64,000 nucleotides of DNA from CAZGCA01 sp964524145. Lineage in GTDB: Bacteria; Hydrogenedentota; CAZGCA01. Each line of letters begins with the position of its first letter. The stretch's first letter is position 1. The DNA lies in NCBI GenBank assembly GCA_964524145.1, contig CAZGCA010000011.1, positions 21,938-85,937 of the forward strand, given 5' to 3'. A program made the position numbers and the translations under genes. A model generated the notes under the pieces. It was not told the DNA's origin, searched no databases, and worked only from the letters and a program-made list of their open reading frames with translations. Shown here piece after piece: positions 48,685 to 57,618 of the stretch.

Positions 48685-50202
48685 GTGGCACATCTCGAGG
48701 TTATCCAAGGCGCCAATCGGGGGGCTGAGCACGTTCTTGGCGAGTTGGCAACGCTCGGCCGGGACGGGGCCAACCACATAGTCCTCTTCGATGAACAGGT
48801 GTCGCGCCGGCACGCGGAAATCGGGCGGCACGGTGGACTGTTCATGCTCAAAGACTATGGCAGCGCCAACGGGACGTTCGTCAACGGGGTGCAGATACAG
48901 GAACATCTGCTGCGCAACGGTGACGAGGTCGTTCTTGGACAGACTGTGCTCCGGTTCCTGAGCGACGTGTCGTCGGATACCGACCTGGACACCAGTACCA
49001 TCATGTTCGACTCCACCCCCACGCCCAGCAAACCGCGCGCCGAGGTTGACGTGAAAGGCTCGTTGTACATACCTTTCGAGACCGAAGCGAACGTCGACGT
49101 GCTCAGAAAGCAGGTCGAGCGGTTGCAGGCAGTTGCAAAGGCGAACGAGGTCATCGGTACCGTACTGGATATTCGCGAGGTGCTCGAGAAGATACTCGAG
49201 CTGGTCTTCGATACACTTCCCGCCGACCGGGGCTTCATAATGCTCAAAGACGAGAAGACCGACGAGCTGAAGATGGAGATCGTTCGGACCCGTGACGGTA
49301 AGGTGCCGCCCGGAACGACGGTGAGCATGACAATAGCCAACCGGGCGTTATCGTGCAAGGTCGGCATTCTGACCAACCCGCTCGAGGACCTTATGGACCA
49401 GGGCGGCCCGAGCGCAAGCATCGTGTTCCAGAACATACTCTCGGCGATCTGCGTTCCGCTTGTGTGCGGTGACAATGTGCTCGGCATAATCAACGTTGAC
49501 AGCACCCGCACCGAACACGCTTTCAGCGAAGAAGACCTGCGCATGCTCTCGGCGATCAGCGCGCCTGCCGCCGTGGCCATCGAGAACGCTCAGCTGTACC
49601 AGAAACAAAAAGCGACCTTCTACCAGACAATCCGGGCGCTCGCTCGGCAGGTCGACGCGAAAGACCCGTACAGCTACGGTCACTCGGAGCGTGTGGCGTC
49701 TTTCAGCCGTGCGATTGCCGAGGAGATGGGGCTGTCGAAGGAGCTTGTCGAGCTGACCTATCTGTCCGGGATGCTCCACGATGTCGGCAAGATAGGTGTT
49801 CCGGACAACATTCTCGGAAAGCCCGGCCGCCTTTCCGACGAGGAGTTCGATCAGCTTAAAGAGCATCCCGCGAAGGGCGGCAGCGTGATCGACGAGGTCG
49901 AGCTGCTTCGCGAGATAGTCCCCGGGATCCGGGAGCATCACGAGAAGTTCGACGGGTCAGGCTACCCGCAGGGTCTCTCCGAATCCGAAATATCGCTCGC
50001 AGGCAGAATAATAGCTGTCGCCGACACATTCGACGCCATGACTTCCGACCGGCCGTACAGGAAACGATTGCCGGACGAAGTCGCCTTCGAGGAGCTTCAC
50101 ACAGAATCCGGCAAGCAATTCGATGCCGAGGTCGTGCGCTGCTTTCTGGACGCTTACAAGAACGGCAAGATCACCAGCGACGATCAGTGGTCGAAACATT
50201 AA
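48685..50202 (+). CDS. FHA-GAF-HD-GYP protein (putative c-di-GMP phosphodiesterase)
   Basis: A 505-residue cytoplasmic signalling protein starting with GTG. The FHA domain (about 1-95; 'TLGRDGANHIVLFDEQVSRR', 'KDYGSANGTFVNGVQI') binds phosphothreonine. A GAF domain (about 155-305) senses a small ligand. The HD-GYP domain (about 325-500) has the metal ligands in 'YGHSERVASFS', 'GMLHDVGKIGVPD', 'HPAKGG' and 'IREHHEKFDGSGYPQGL', where G-Y-P is exact, plus 'ADTFDAMTSDRPYR'. The active site looks complete, so c-di-GMP or cGAMP hydrolysis is likely. FHA input suggests control by a Ser/Thr kinase, none of which is in the window. Confidence 0.94.
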   Translation: MAHLEVIQGANRGAEHVLGELATLGRDGANHIVLFDEQVSRRHAEIGRHGGLFMLKDYGSANGTFVNGVQIQEHLLRNGDEVVLGQTVLRFLSDVSSDTDLDTSTIMFDSTPTPSKPRAEVDVKGSLYIPFETEANVDVLRKQVERLQAVAKANEVIGTVLDIREVLEKILELVFDTLPADRGFIMLKDEKTDELKMEIVRTRDGKVPPGTTVSMTIANRALSCKVGILTNPLEDLMDQGGPSASIVFQNILSAICVPLVCGDNVLGIINVDSTRTEHAFSEEDLRMLSAISAPAAVAIENAQLYQKQKATFYQTIRALARQVDAKDPYSYGHSERVASFSRAIAEEMGLSKELVELTYLSGMLHDVGKIGVPDNILGKPGRLSDEEFDQLKEHPAKGGSVIDEVELLREIVPGIREHHEKFDGSGYPQGLSESEISLAGRIIAVADTFDAMTSDRPYRKRLPDEVAFEELHTESGKQFDAEVVRCFLDAYKNGKITSDDQWSKH

Positions 50203-50273
50203 TCCCATCGACTGACGCCGACAGACCAACCCCAACCAGGTATCGAAAAGGGGAGAATCGGTAACGCAACGAG

Positions 50274-51815
50274 CTACTCGTTCTCCGTTCCAGTCCCCGG
50301 GACACCGCGACCTGCCAGGCATGACAGCAGTGCAATGATCGATAGCACGGCGCAGATGATCACGAAGACGTCGCCCACAGTCCGGTACAACGAAAACACC
50401 GGCCAGACGGCGACCGGCTCGACGGACCAGCCTTGAACGAAGATCCGTTGCCCATATCTCACCACCTCGCCGTAGAGCCTTCCCGCCGGGTCCAAGAACC
50501 CCGAAATGCCCGTGTTCGAAGCCCGCGCCACCGGCAACCGGGTCTCGACCGCGCGGAACTTCAGTATGGCGAGATCCTGCTGCGGCTCCATGCTGCGACC
50601 AAACCAGTTGACGTTCGTGACAGTCACGATAAAGTTCCCGCCACGAGTTGCGATCCCGCGCGCCAGGTCCGGGAATGCGGACTCGAAACAGATCAGGATG
50701 CCGAACCGCAATTCATCCAGGCTGAACAGCGTCTGGGTCGTGCCGGCCGAGATATCCGAGATAGCCGTGACCACCTTGCCGACAAAAGGCAAGTACTTCT
50801 TCATCGGCGTGTACTCGCCGAAAGGCGTCAGCCGCATCTTATCGTACCGGTCGATGACTTCGCCCGATGGCCCGATGAAGTATGACGAGTTGTAAAGCTT
50901 CTGTCTACCGGGCTCGCCTTCGCCTATCGATGCCGCACCCGTAAGAAGATAAACGTTGTGTTTCCGGGCAAAATCGCGGACGGGTTTGCACCGGTCCGAG
51001 TCGTCCACCCAGAACGTCGGTACGCCGCTCTCCGACCACACGACAAACTCTGCGCCCTCTCGTACCACGTGCTCGCTTATCAAGAGATGCGTATCAATCA
51101 CGTATTTGTCGTACTCGGCACCCCAGAGGATGTCCTGCGAAAAGCTGCCCTGCACCAACCCGATTACCAGTTCCTGAACGTCCGCCGGCTGTCTCGGAGT
51201 TATCAGCCACCCGCAAAGATGTGCCGCCCCTACGACCAGAAGCGCGCCCACAAGGGAGATGAGCCGGCCTCTGGTTCTCCGGAACAGCCCTGAAACGCAC
51301 ACATTCACCAGCACAAGCAGGGCGGAAACGATATAAACGCTCCCTATGCTTGCCCACTGCAATACGAGGCTGTTCCCCGCCTGAGAGTACCCCAACGCCC
51401 CCCAACCGAACCCCGTGAAGATGTGCCCCTGGACCCACTCGAACGAGGCCCAAAGCACGGGGCAGGCAATCCAGAGCGGCACCCTGCTTTTCCGTGACAA
51501 CCGGGAGACAACCGCCCCAAATACCGCCCAGTACAGCGCAAGGTACACAAACAAGAGCGCCAGCCCAATCAGCACGACTGCACCCACCCAGTAGGTGAGT
51601 GTGAGGAGCCAGTGAAGGACCGCTGTGTAGTAGATAAGTCCGGCAACGAAACCCAGCCGGAACCCATCCTTAGAACGCTTTCCCTCGAGCGCTACGAAAA
51701 GCGGGACAAGCGCTACCCAACCGAGAAAATGGAGCCCGAACCCCGGAAACGACAGCGCGCCAAGCACGCCCGTGAGACCGGCGCCAAGATAGCTCCATTT
51801 TCCTGGTTTATCCAT
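50274..51815 (-). CDS. lnt: Apolipoprotein N-acyltransferase
   Basis: Adds the third acyl chain to lipoproteins at the outer face of the inner membrane. The 513-residue protein has about six to seven N-terminal membrane helices ('GALSFPGFGLHFLGWVALVP'), then the nitrilase domain with the E-K-C triad: Glu in 'FVVWSESGVPTF', Lys in 'RYDKMRLTPFGEY' and Cys in 'GILICFESAFPD'. A last helix near the end ('VGDVFVIICAVLSIIALL') is typical. The ATG at 51815 is chosen; the frame extends upstream to 52154 without homology and overlaps the divergent gene. Its presence implies a Gram-negative envelope. Confidence 0.95.
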   Translation of the reverse strand: MDKPGKWSYLGAGLTGVLGALSFPGFGLHFLGWVALVPLFVALEGKRSKDGFRLGFVAGLIYYTAVLHWLLTLTYWVGAVVLIGLALLFVYLALYWAVFGAVVSRLSRKSRVPLWIACPVLWASFEWVQGHIFTGFGWGALGYSQAGNSLVLQWASIGSVYIVSALLVLVNVCVSGLFRRTRGRLISLVGALLVVGAAHLCGWLITPRQPADVQELVIGLVQGSFSQDILWGAEYDKYVIDTHLLISEHVVREGAEFVVWSESGVPTFWVDDSDRCKPVRDFARKHNVYLLTGAASIGEGEPGRQKLYNSSYFIGPSGEVIDRYDKMRLTPFGEYTPMKKYLPFVGKVVTAISDISAGTTQTLFSLDELRFGILICFESAFPDLARGIATRGGNFIVTVTNVNWFGRSMEPQQDLAILKFRAVETRLPVARASNTGISGFLDPAGRLYGEVVRYGQRIFVQGWSVEPVAVWPVFSLYRTVGDVFVIICAVLSIIALLSCLAGRGVPGTGTENE

Positions 51816-52042
51816 TACATTCTCAAGTGAACTGCCGTTGCTGCCAGCTGGAGCATAGAGTAGTCCACCTTGAACGAACTTAATCGACAAGGGAAACCCT
51901 TCGTTGCGCATGGTAGCAAACGCGTCATCACCTGTCAACAACACGGAGCCGGACGGCGAACGCGGAAATGAACCTTCTCCGCCCCGTGTCGTATTGGAAG
52001 GATGACAGTGAATGTACGGAACGAATGACAGGAGGGTCCAGG

Positions 52043-52687
52043 ATGAGATCGGTGCTTTTCGTTCTTGTACCGATGTCGTTATGTGCCGTTTTCCTTGTCT
52101 TGCGTCCTCGATCGGTCGAGCAAATTCTCGACCCTGACTATGAGCCATCGACAAGCTGGAAGGAGAAGGAACTCGAGGGATGGCAGCCGGGGCCGGAGAA
52201 CGCGTCTGTGCCGATACAGGCTATCCGTCATCCCAGGATGGACGTCACGGGGGTATGGAGCGCCGGAAGCATCGGTCACGCTTCAACACGGCTTTCAATC
52301 AGCCGATCCTTGACCGGCACATACACAGTGAGACTTGGCGCCAGCGGCTGTCTTGGTGGTTGGCACCTGAACCGAACCGGGCGGTACGCTGACGGTGTTC
52401 TCACGCTCGACCGGCCCGTCGAGGACTACTTCACGCTGAAGTACAAGAGACTGTATGCAGTCGAGATTGGAGGTAAGGAGTATCTGCTTCCTTCCGCAGC
52501 AATCGAGAAAGTCCAGGCGGCTCTTTCAGACGACGGCTCAGTGATATTGGATCTACAGTACGAGATCCCCCGGTACGCGTTTTCTCGATGGGGAAACAAG
52601 AAGCGCTCGATTTCGTTGCGTTCCGTCCGGGCGCGCGCCCACCGCCTATGGCGATCCGTCTGGATCGGTACTCCCTACCGCAGTTAG
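52043..52687 (+). CDS. Hypothetical exported protein
   Basis: Not recognised. About 214 residues with a hydrophobic N-terminus 'SVLFVLVPMSLCAVFLVL' that is a signal peptide or anchor, and a beta-rich soluble part ('TGVWSAGSIGHASTRLSISR', 'TYTVRLGASGCLGGWHLNRT', 'KRLYAVEIGGKEYLLPSAAI') that suggests a small barrel or lipocalin-like fold. The ATG at 52043 has an AGGAGGG site upstream. It is divergent from lnt. 52688-52800 beyond it shows no supportable gene. Confidence 0.6.
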   Translation: MRSVLFVLVPMSLCAVFLVLRPRSVEQILDPDYEPSTSWKEKELEGWQPGPENASVPIQAIRHPRMDVTGVWSAGSIGHASTRLSISRSLTGTYTVRLGASGCLGGWHLNRTGRYADGVLTLDRPVEDYFTLKYKRLYAVEIGGKEYLLPSAAIEKVQAALSDDGSVILDLQYEIPRYAFSRWGNKKRSISLRSVRARAHRLWRSVWIGTPYRS

Positions 52688-52800
52688 CATTGAATACGTA
52701 CCCAGCCGACCCTCGACGGATCCTCCCTGGGAAGTCTGGAGTAGCGGACCGAGCCGCGGCTTCTCGATGGGAATGGGGGACGTCCATGCTCGGACTTGCC

Positions 52801-52830
52801 TTGACACCCTTGCTCAGTGCGTGCTAGAAT
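52801..52830 (+). promoter_or_regulatory. Promoter of the phosphoesterase-hisB operon
   Basis: TTGACA (52801-52806), 18-bp spacer and TAGAAT (52825-52830), about 100 bp before the TTG start at 52934. Confidence 0.6.
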
Positions 52831-52933
52831 CTACGTAGAATAGCGGGAGGATCGGTCGGATTAGTTGGCGAAATCTTGTTTCTGGTAACTGCGGGCCGGG
52901 GGCCCTTTTTTGAGATCGAATGGATTATAGACT

Positions 52934-53662
52934 TTGATCTACGCGGTAATCTCTGACATTCACGCGAACCTTGAAGCGCTTGACGTCGTCCTGGCGGATA
53001 TTCGTAAGCGCAAGGTTGACAAGATACTGTGCCTGGGCGATATTGTGGGGTACAACGCCGATCCGAACGAGTGCGTTCGCATCGTTGAGGACCAGGATAT
53101 CCCGTCGCTCGAGGGCAACCACGACGCCGTCGCTTGCGGGAAAGAAAAACCGTGGGGGTTCAACCCGGTCGCGCTTGACGCTGCAAACTGGACTCGCGAC
53201 ACCCTCACAGAGGAGAACAGGGACTTCCTGAAGCAGCTGCCGGACGACATGGTGTGCAACGGCCGCATACTGGCCGTGCACGGGGCACCGGGCGACCGCG
53301 ACACGTACTTGTTTACGTGGGAGGAGATCGAGCCGTTGTTCCCGGCGCTCGAAGAGCGCAACGTTGACCTGTGCCTGTTCGGGCATACGCACTTTCCGGG
53401 CATCTTCGGGGAAGACGGGACGTATCGCCCGGATGAGGACGGGCTGTTCAAGCTCCCGGAAGGCAAACGGTTCTTTATCAACCCCGGTTCTGTGGGGCAG
53501 CCGCGCGACGCCGATCCGCGTGCTGCGTACGCACTCTTCAACGAAGACGCTCGCGAGATGCGGTTTGTTCGACTGGACTACGACCGCAACAAGACGGCAC
53601 AGAAGATAGTTGACAGCGGTCTGCCTCCGTTCCTTGCAGAGAGGCTCATGCTGGGACGCTGA
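52934..53662 (+). CDS. Metallophosphoesterase (YfcE/calcineurin-like family)
   Basis: A 242-residue cytoplasmic phosphoesterase. The metal-binding blocks are all present: 'VISDIHANLEAL' (D-x-H), 'LCLGDIVGYNADP' (G-D), 'SLEGNHDAV' (G-N-H-D), 'LAVHGAPGD' and 'DLCLFGHTHFPGIFG' (G-H-T-H). The C-terminus 'FFINPGSVGQPRD' is typical of the YfcE-like branch, which cleaves phosphodiesters or phosphomonoesters. The start is TTG at 52934. hisB begins 1 bp after its stop, so they are co-transcribed. The physiological substrate is unknown. Confidence 0.9.
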   Translation: MIYAVISDIHANLEALDVVLADIRKRKVDKILCLGDIVGYNADPNECVRIVEDQDIPSLEGNHDAVACGKEKPWGFNPVALDAANWTRDTLTEENRDFLKQLPDDMVCNGRILAVHGAPGDRDTYLFTWEEIEPLFPALEERNVDLCLFGHTHFPGIFGEDGTYRPDEDGLFKLPEGKRFFINPGSVGQPRDADPRAAYALFNEDAREMRFVRLDYDRNKTAQKIVDSGLPPFLAERLMLGR

Positions 53663-53663
53663 G

Positions 53664-54257
53664 ATGAGCGATCGAGCTGCGACGGTTACACGAAAAACAA
53701 AAGAGACACAAGTGAAGGTAACGCTTCTCGTGGATGGTACCGGTGTGCCCAAGATATCCACGTCGGTGCCGTTTTTGGACCACATGCTGGTTCTGATGTC
53801 GAAACACGGGTTCTTCGACCTCGAAATCACCGCGACGGGCGACACCGAGGTGGATTTCCACCACACGGTCGAGGATGTCGGCATCTGTCTGGGACGTGCG
53901 TTTCGAGAAGCCTTGAACGGCTACGAGGGTATCGCTCGCTACGGCGGTTCGCGCGTGCCTATGAACGAGGCGCTTGCGCAGGTTGATATCGACCTTTGCG
54001 GCAGGGCGCATCTTGTCTACAACGCCGATCTGGGCAAGGATCGTGTCGGCGAGTTCGACACTGAACTCGCCCGGGAGTTCTTTCACTCTTTCAGCGAAAA
54101 TGCTAAGGCTACCCTGCACATCTCCCTGAACTACGGCACCAACGCGCACCACTGCATCGAGGCGATGTTCAAGGCGCTTGGTCGAGCGCTTGACGAGGCA
54201 ACACGGCCCGACCCGAGGATCGATGGCGCGTTGTCGACAAAAGGCACATTGACGTAG
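53664..54257 (+). CDS. hisB: Imidazoleglycerol-phosphate dehydratase
   Basis: Histidine biosynthesis enzyme that converts imidazole-glycerol phosphate to imidazole-acetol phosphate. The 197-residue monofunctional form has 'STSVPFLDHMLVLMSKHG', the metal site 'DFHHTVEDVGICLGRAF' (usually D-D-H-H-T), 'GGSRVPMNEALAQVDIDLCG' and the second metal motif 'GTNAHHCIEAMFKALGRAL'. The ATG at 53664 is 1 bp after the phosphoesterase stop. No other his genes are nearby, so the pathway is scattered. Confidence 0.95.
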   Translation: MSDRAATVTRKTKETQVKVTLLVDGTGVPKISTSVPFLDHMLVLMSKHGFFDLEITATGDTEVDFHHTVEDVGICLGRAFREALNGYEGIARYGGSRVPMNEALAQVDIDLCGRAHLVYNADLGKDRVGEFDTELAREFFHSFSENAKATLHISLNYGTNAHHCIEAMFKALGRALDEATRPDPRIDGALSTKGTLT

Positions 54258-54307
54258 GAGACCCCGGCCGTTCGCGTCCGGGCTCGCAGCAGATAGGATG
54301 GCGTGAC

Positions 54308-55144
54308 GTGTTCAAAACCATACTCGTTGCTGTAGACGGTTCGGAGACCTGCATCAAAGGCGTGCGATACGCCGTCAACATCGCCAAACGGAACCAGGCC
54401 AAGGTCCGGATCCTCTACGTCGTCGATATCAAGCTGCTCGAAGGGCCGTTTCTGAGAGATGTCTCGGCTTCGCTCGCCATCGTTCCGATCGCCGACTACC
54501 AGAAAAACATCGCCACGATCCTCGAAGAGCGCGGCAAGGCGGCGGTCGCCGTTGTCGAGCAGCTTTGCGAACAGGAGGGGATCGAGTGCGAGCCCGTGAT
54601 TAAGACGGGGCTCGTCAGCCGGACGATATGCACCGAGGCCGACGATACCGACCTCATCGTGGTTGGCCGGAGAGGAGAACACGTGCATTGGTCCGACGGC
54701 TTCCTGGGCACCACCGTCGAGGCGGTGGCCCGGCGCGCCAAGAAGCCCGTGCTGGTCACCAGCGACGAGTACCACGAGATGGGCGTGATCGTTATGGCGT
54801 ACGACGGGAGCTCCCACGCCAACCGGGCCTTGAGCATTGCGGCCGGCGTGGCCGGGGAGTGGGAATTGCCGCTGCGCGTGGTCTCGGTGTCCGACCAGGA
54901 GACCGCTGCAGCGTCGTTGCGGAGCGAGGTCGATAAACTGCTCACCGACCGCGGCCTGTCGTTCGAGATGCAGGTTCTTGAGGGCGAGCCCGACGAAGAG
55001 ATCGCCAAGGTCGTTGAATCGGTGGACGGCCCCCTGCTCGTGATGGGCGCCTACGGCCACTCGAGGGTTCGCGAACTCATACTCGGCAGCACCACCGTCC
55101 AGGTGCTGCGCAAAACCACCTGCCCCGTGCTTCTCTACCGGTGA
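54308..55144 (+). CDS. Tandem universal stress protein (UspA) domains
   Basis: A 278-residue cytoplasmic protein with two Usp domains. The first starts 'FKTILVAVDGSETCIKGVRY' and has 'DLIVVGRRGEHVHWSDGFLG'; the second starts 'GVIVMAYDGSSHANRALSIA' and has 'LLVMGAYGHSRVRELILGST', the G-x-x-G-x(9)-G-S/T ATP-binding pattern. The second domain therefore probably binds ATP. The GTG start is at 54308. Such tandem Usps respond to starvation or energy stress. The neighbouring hisB gives no functional hint. Confidence 0.92.
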   Translation: MFKTILVAVDGSETCIKGVRYAVNIAKRNQAKVRILYVVDIKLLEGPFLRDVSASLAIVPIADYQKNIATILEERGKAAVAVVEQLCEQEGIECEPVIKTGLVSRTICTEADDTDLIVVGRRGEHVHWSDGFLGTTVEAVARRAKKPVLVTSDEYHEMGVIVMAYDGSSHANRALSIAAGVAGEWELPLRVVSVSDQETAAASLRSEVDKLLTDRGLSFEMQVLEGEPDEEIAKVVESVDGPLLVMGAYGHSRVRELILGSTTVQVLRKTTCPVLLYR

Positions 55145-55149
55145 AGCCG

Positions 55150-55176
55150 GTAGACGGGAAACAGTAGACGGGAAAC
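55150..55176. repeat. Short tandem repeat GTAGACGGGAAAC
   Basis: Two copies of the 13-mer (55150-55162 and 55164-55176) one base apart, just after the UspA gene. 55177-55356 otherwise holds no recognisable gene. Confidence 0.6.
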
Positions 55177-55356
55177 GGGGATCGAGTCGGAGTGCCTGGT
55201 CTCTGTGCCCTTCATGGCCCCCGGTATTTGCTCTCGCCACAACCCCGGACATTGTCCTTGGGTATATCGTGGGGTCTTTTTGGCTCAAGCTTGCTTGGTT
55301 CTTGGGCGTTACGAGCGGAACCGAGCACGTCTCGGAAGCGAAACGAGGTGAGAGAT

Positions 55357-55432
55357 TGGTAGCCCCAAGGGGAGTCGAACCCCTGTCAGATGGCTGAGAA
55401 CCATCTATCCTAAACCACTAGACGATGGGGCC
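55357..55432 (-). tRNA. tRNA-Glu (anticodon CTC)
   Basis: Minus-strand cloverleaf starting GGCCCCATCGTCTAG, with anticodon loop TTCTCAG (anticodon CTC, for GAG) and T loop TTCGACT. The acceptor pairs GGCCCCA with TGGGGCT through a G-T end pair. Discriminator A and an encoded CCA (55359-55357) follow. Confidence 0.95.
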
Positions 55433-55450
55433 ACCTTCACCATTGGCAAC

Positions 55451-55524
55451 TGGCTGCGGGACAAGGACTCGAACCTTGATAACACGGTCCAGAGCCGTGC
55501 GTGTTACCATTACACCATCCCGCA
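55451..55524 (-). tRNA. tRNA-Gln (anticodon CTG)
   Basis: Minus-strand cloverleaf starting TGCGGGATGGTGTAATGG, with the weak T1-A72 pair usual in bacterial tRNA-Gln. The anticodon loop CTCTGGA gives CTG for CAG codons; the T loop is TTCGAGT. Discriminator G and an encoded CCA (55453-55451) follow. It lies 18 bp upstream of tRNA-Glu, so the two form one transcript. 55525-55944 beyond holds no supportable gene. Confidence 0.95.
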
Positions 55525-55944
55525 AAATCGAAGTAATTCTACACGATGCCCTGCCGATTGTCAAGCGTGGGCTGGACGAAGAGGCATTTGCGCTGTGGTG
55601 GATTTTGGAAGGTAGTGAGGTGAGTGAAGCGGTGAATGGAGTGATCAGGAAGGCCTGGACGGCCGGATGTGGCTGCCCGGGGCACCTCTTTTGTGCTCTG
55701 GGGTGAATTTCCTTTTCCTGACGTCACCCCCGCCGCTCTCTAAACAAAACGCCCAGTTCTTTGGGGTAACAACTTCTCCGCTCCTTTTATATCCCACTCC
55801 TACTACTTCGCTTCCACACAACGCAATTGGCTTCATAAACGCGAAAATAGAAAACCCTCCTCCTCTCCCCCCTCACATCCGACTTGACCGCTCACTCCGC
55901 ACGCACCTCGCCTTCGACTAATAGACCTTCCGAAAGAGCTGGCG

Positions 55945-55973
55945 TTGACTTGCAGTGATCGCCGTGATATATT
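55945..55973 (+). promoter_or_regulatory. Promoter of the GH172-transporter operon
   Basis: TTGACT (55945-55950), 17-bp spacer and TATATT (55968-55973), about 95 bp before the ATG at 56068. Confidence 0.55.
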
Positions 55974-56067
55974 GGCACGCAGTGTGGTTGTGCAGTCATT
56001 TCGTGGGGATTCAGGTCTGACTCGAACGCTCGAAGGAGACCCAGCCGCCATGCGGAAGGAGGAACCG

Positions 56068-57618
56068 ATGAAAGAGAAGCTCGTTCATGTCGCTGTGGTG
56101 TTAAGCGTCCTTGTCTTAACGTCGCAGTGCGTTGTCGTGAGCTCGTGGACGCCTGAACCGGTGGAAGAACCAGCGCGCGTGGTCGTCCAGGAATCGTACC
56201 GGGCCGGCGGGGGCCTGCTGGAAGGGCTTGTTGAGCGATCGCGGTTCGAATCCGCCCGCGTATCGAGTTACGACCCCACGGGCGGTAACGCCGACGCCTG
56301 GCCGATCCAACCCGGAGAGACCAAGACGCTTGCCGACATCGAAGGTGCGGGGATGATAACCCACATCTGGGTTACCATAAACTCGCAGGCCGAATACCAT
56401 CTGCGCGAACTTGTCTTGAGGGCTTACTGGGATAACGAGGAGACGCCGTCCATCGAGTGTCCCATCGGTGACTTCTTCGGGCTCGGACACGGAATGTACT
56501 ACCAGTACGCATGCCTGCCGCTGCAGATCGGCACGAACCGCGGACTGAACTGCTTCTGGAAAATGCCTTTCTCCGATGGGGCCAGACTCACCATAACGAA
56601 CGAAGGCGACTTGCCCGTGTTCTCGTTCTATTTCTACGTTGACTACCGCAAGTATGTGCGGTTGCCCGGCCAACTGCTGCGGTTTCACGCGCAGTACCGG
56701 CAGGAGATGCCGTGCAAACCCGGCGGCAACTACGTGCTGCTGGAAGCACGAGGCGCGGGCCAGTACGTCGGCTGCAACCTGTCGATCGAGCAGAACACCG
56801 ACGGATGGTGGGGCGAGGGCGACGACATGATATACATCGACGGCGCCACCGAACCCCAGCTCAAGGGAACAGGTTCCGAGGACTACTTCTGCGGCGCGTG
56901 GGGCTATGGAGAGCCATTCAGCAACCTCTATTTCGGGTGCCCGATTCGCGGTCCCGGAAGAGAGGGCGACCACTGGAACGTCTACCGGTACCACATCGAA
57001 GACCCCATAACGTTCGAGGAGTCCATTCGGGTTACGATAGAGCACGGACACGCCAACGACCGGGCTGACAATTTCTCCTCCGTCTCCTACTGGTACCAGA
57101 CCGAACCTCATTCACCGTTCCCCGAGCTGCCTGCGGTCACAGACCGGTTGATCAGGCTGGGACGCGTGTTCCGGGAGGAGGGCGCCGTTGACGTCGAGGA
57201 CTATCTCCCGTTCTTCGTTCCTGTTGGCGGCACACTGGCCAAGCAGGATATGGCCGAGTTCGAAGGTGACTGGAGCGGCGGAGCTCAGATGCTCTTCAAA
57301 GCGGAGGGAGCAGACGCTTCGTTCTCGGTCACTGTTCCCGATGAAGACAGCGCCACGACAACGCCGACGGCAACGCTGGTCGTCTACTACACCCAGGGAC
57401 CTGATTACGGGATCGTGCAATTGGCCAGCGACGGCCAGCCGGTTGGTGACCCCTTCGACGGGTATGCCGATACAGTCAAACGCGCCGAGCCGGTCAGCTT
57501 CTCCGTGCCGAGAACGGGATCGGGCAAAGTCGAGTGGCGCGTCATCGGCAAGAACGATAAGTCCTCGGGACACAACGTGGGGATAGACTGCGTCAAGACT
57601 GGCCAGGGAGAACAATGA
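56068..57618 (+). CDS. Exported GH172 (DUF2961) glycoside hydrolase
   Basis: A 516-residue secreted protein. After a lipobox-like signal peptide ('VLVLTSQC') comes the DUF2961 fold now classed as GH172, which includes difructose-dianhydride and arabinofuranan-cleaving enzymes: 'RFESARVSSYDPTGGNADAW', 'IEGAGMITHIWVTI', 'YWDNEETPSIECPIGDFFG', 'DDMIYIDGATEPQLKGTGSE' and 'DYFCGAWGY'. A C-terminal jelly-roll part follows. The ATG at 56068 has a GGAGG site. Its stop overlaps the ATG of a sugar permease, so it feeds that importer. Likely substrates are fructose- or arabinofuranose-containing glycans; that is family knowledge, not shown here. Confidence 0.9.
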   Translation: MKEKLVHVAVVLSVLVLTSQCVVVSSWTPEPVEEPARVVVQESYRAGGGLLEGLVERSRFESARVSSYDPTGGNADAWPIQPGETKTLADIEGAGMITHIWVTINSQAEYHLRELVLRAYWDNEETPSIECPIGDFFGLGHGMYYQYACLPLQIGTNRGLNCFWKMPFSDGARLTITNEGDLPVFSFYFYVDYRKYVRLPGQLLRFHAQYRQEMPCKPGGNYVLLEARGAGQYVGCNLSIEQNTDGWWGEGDDMIYIDGATEPQLKGTGSEDYFCGAWGYGEPFSNLYFGCPIRGPGREGDHWNVYRYHIEDPITFEESIRVTIEHGHANDRADNFSSVSYWYQTEPHSPFPELPAVTDRLIRLGRVFREEGAVDVEDYLPFFVPVGGTLAKQDMAEFEGDWSGGAQMLFKAEGADASFSVTVPDEDSATTTPTATLVVYYTQGPDYGIVQLASDGQPVGDPFDGYADTVKRAEPVSFSVPRTGSGKVEWRVIGKNDKSSGHNVGIDCVKTGQGEQ

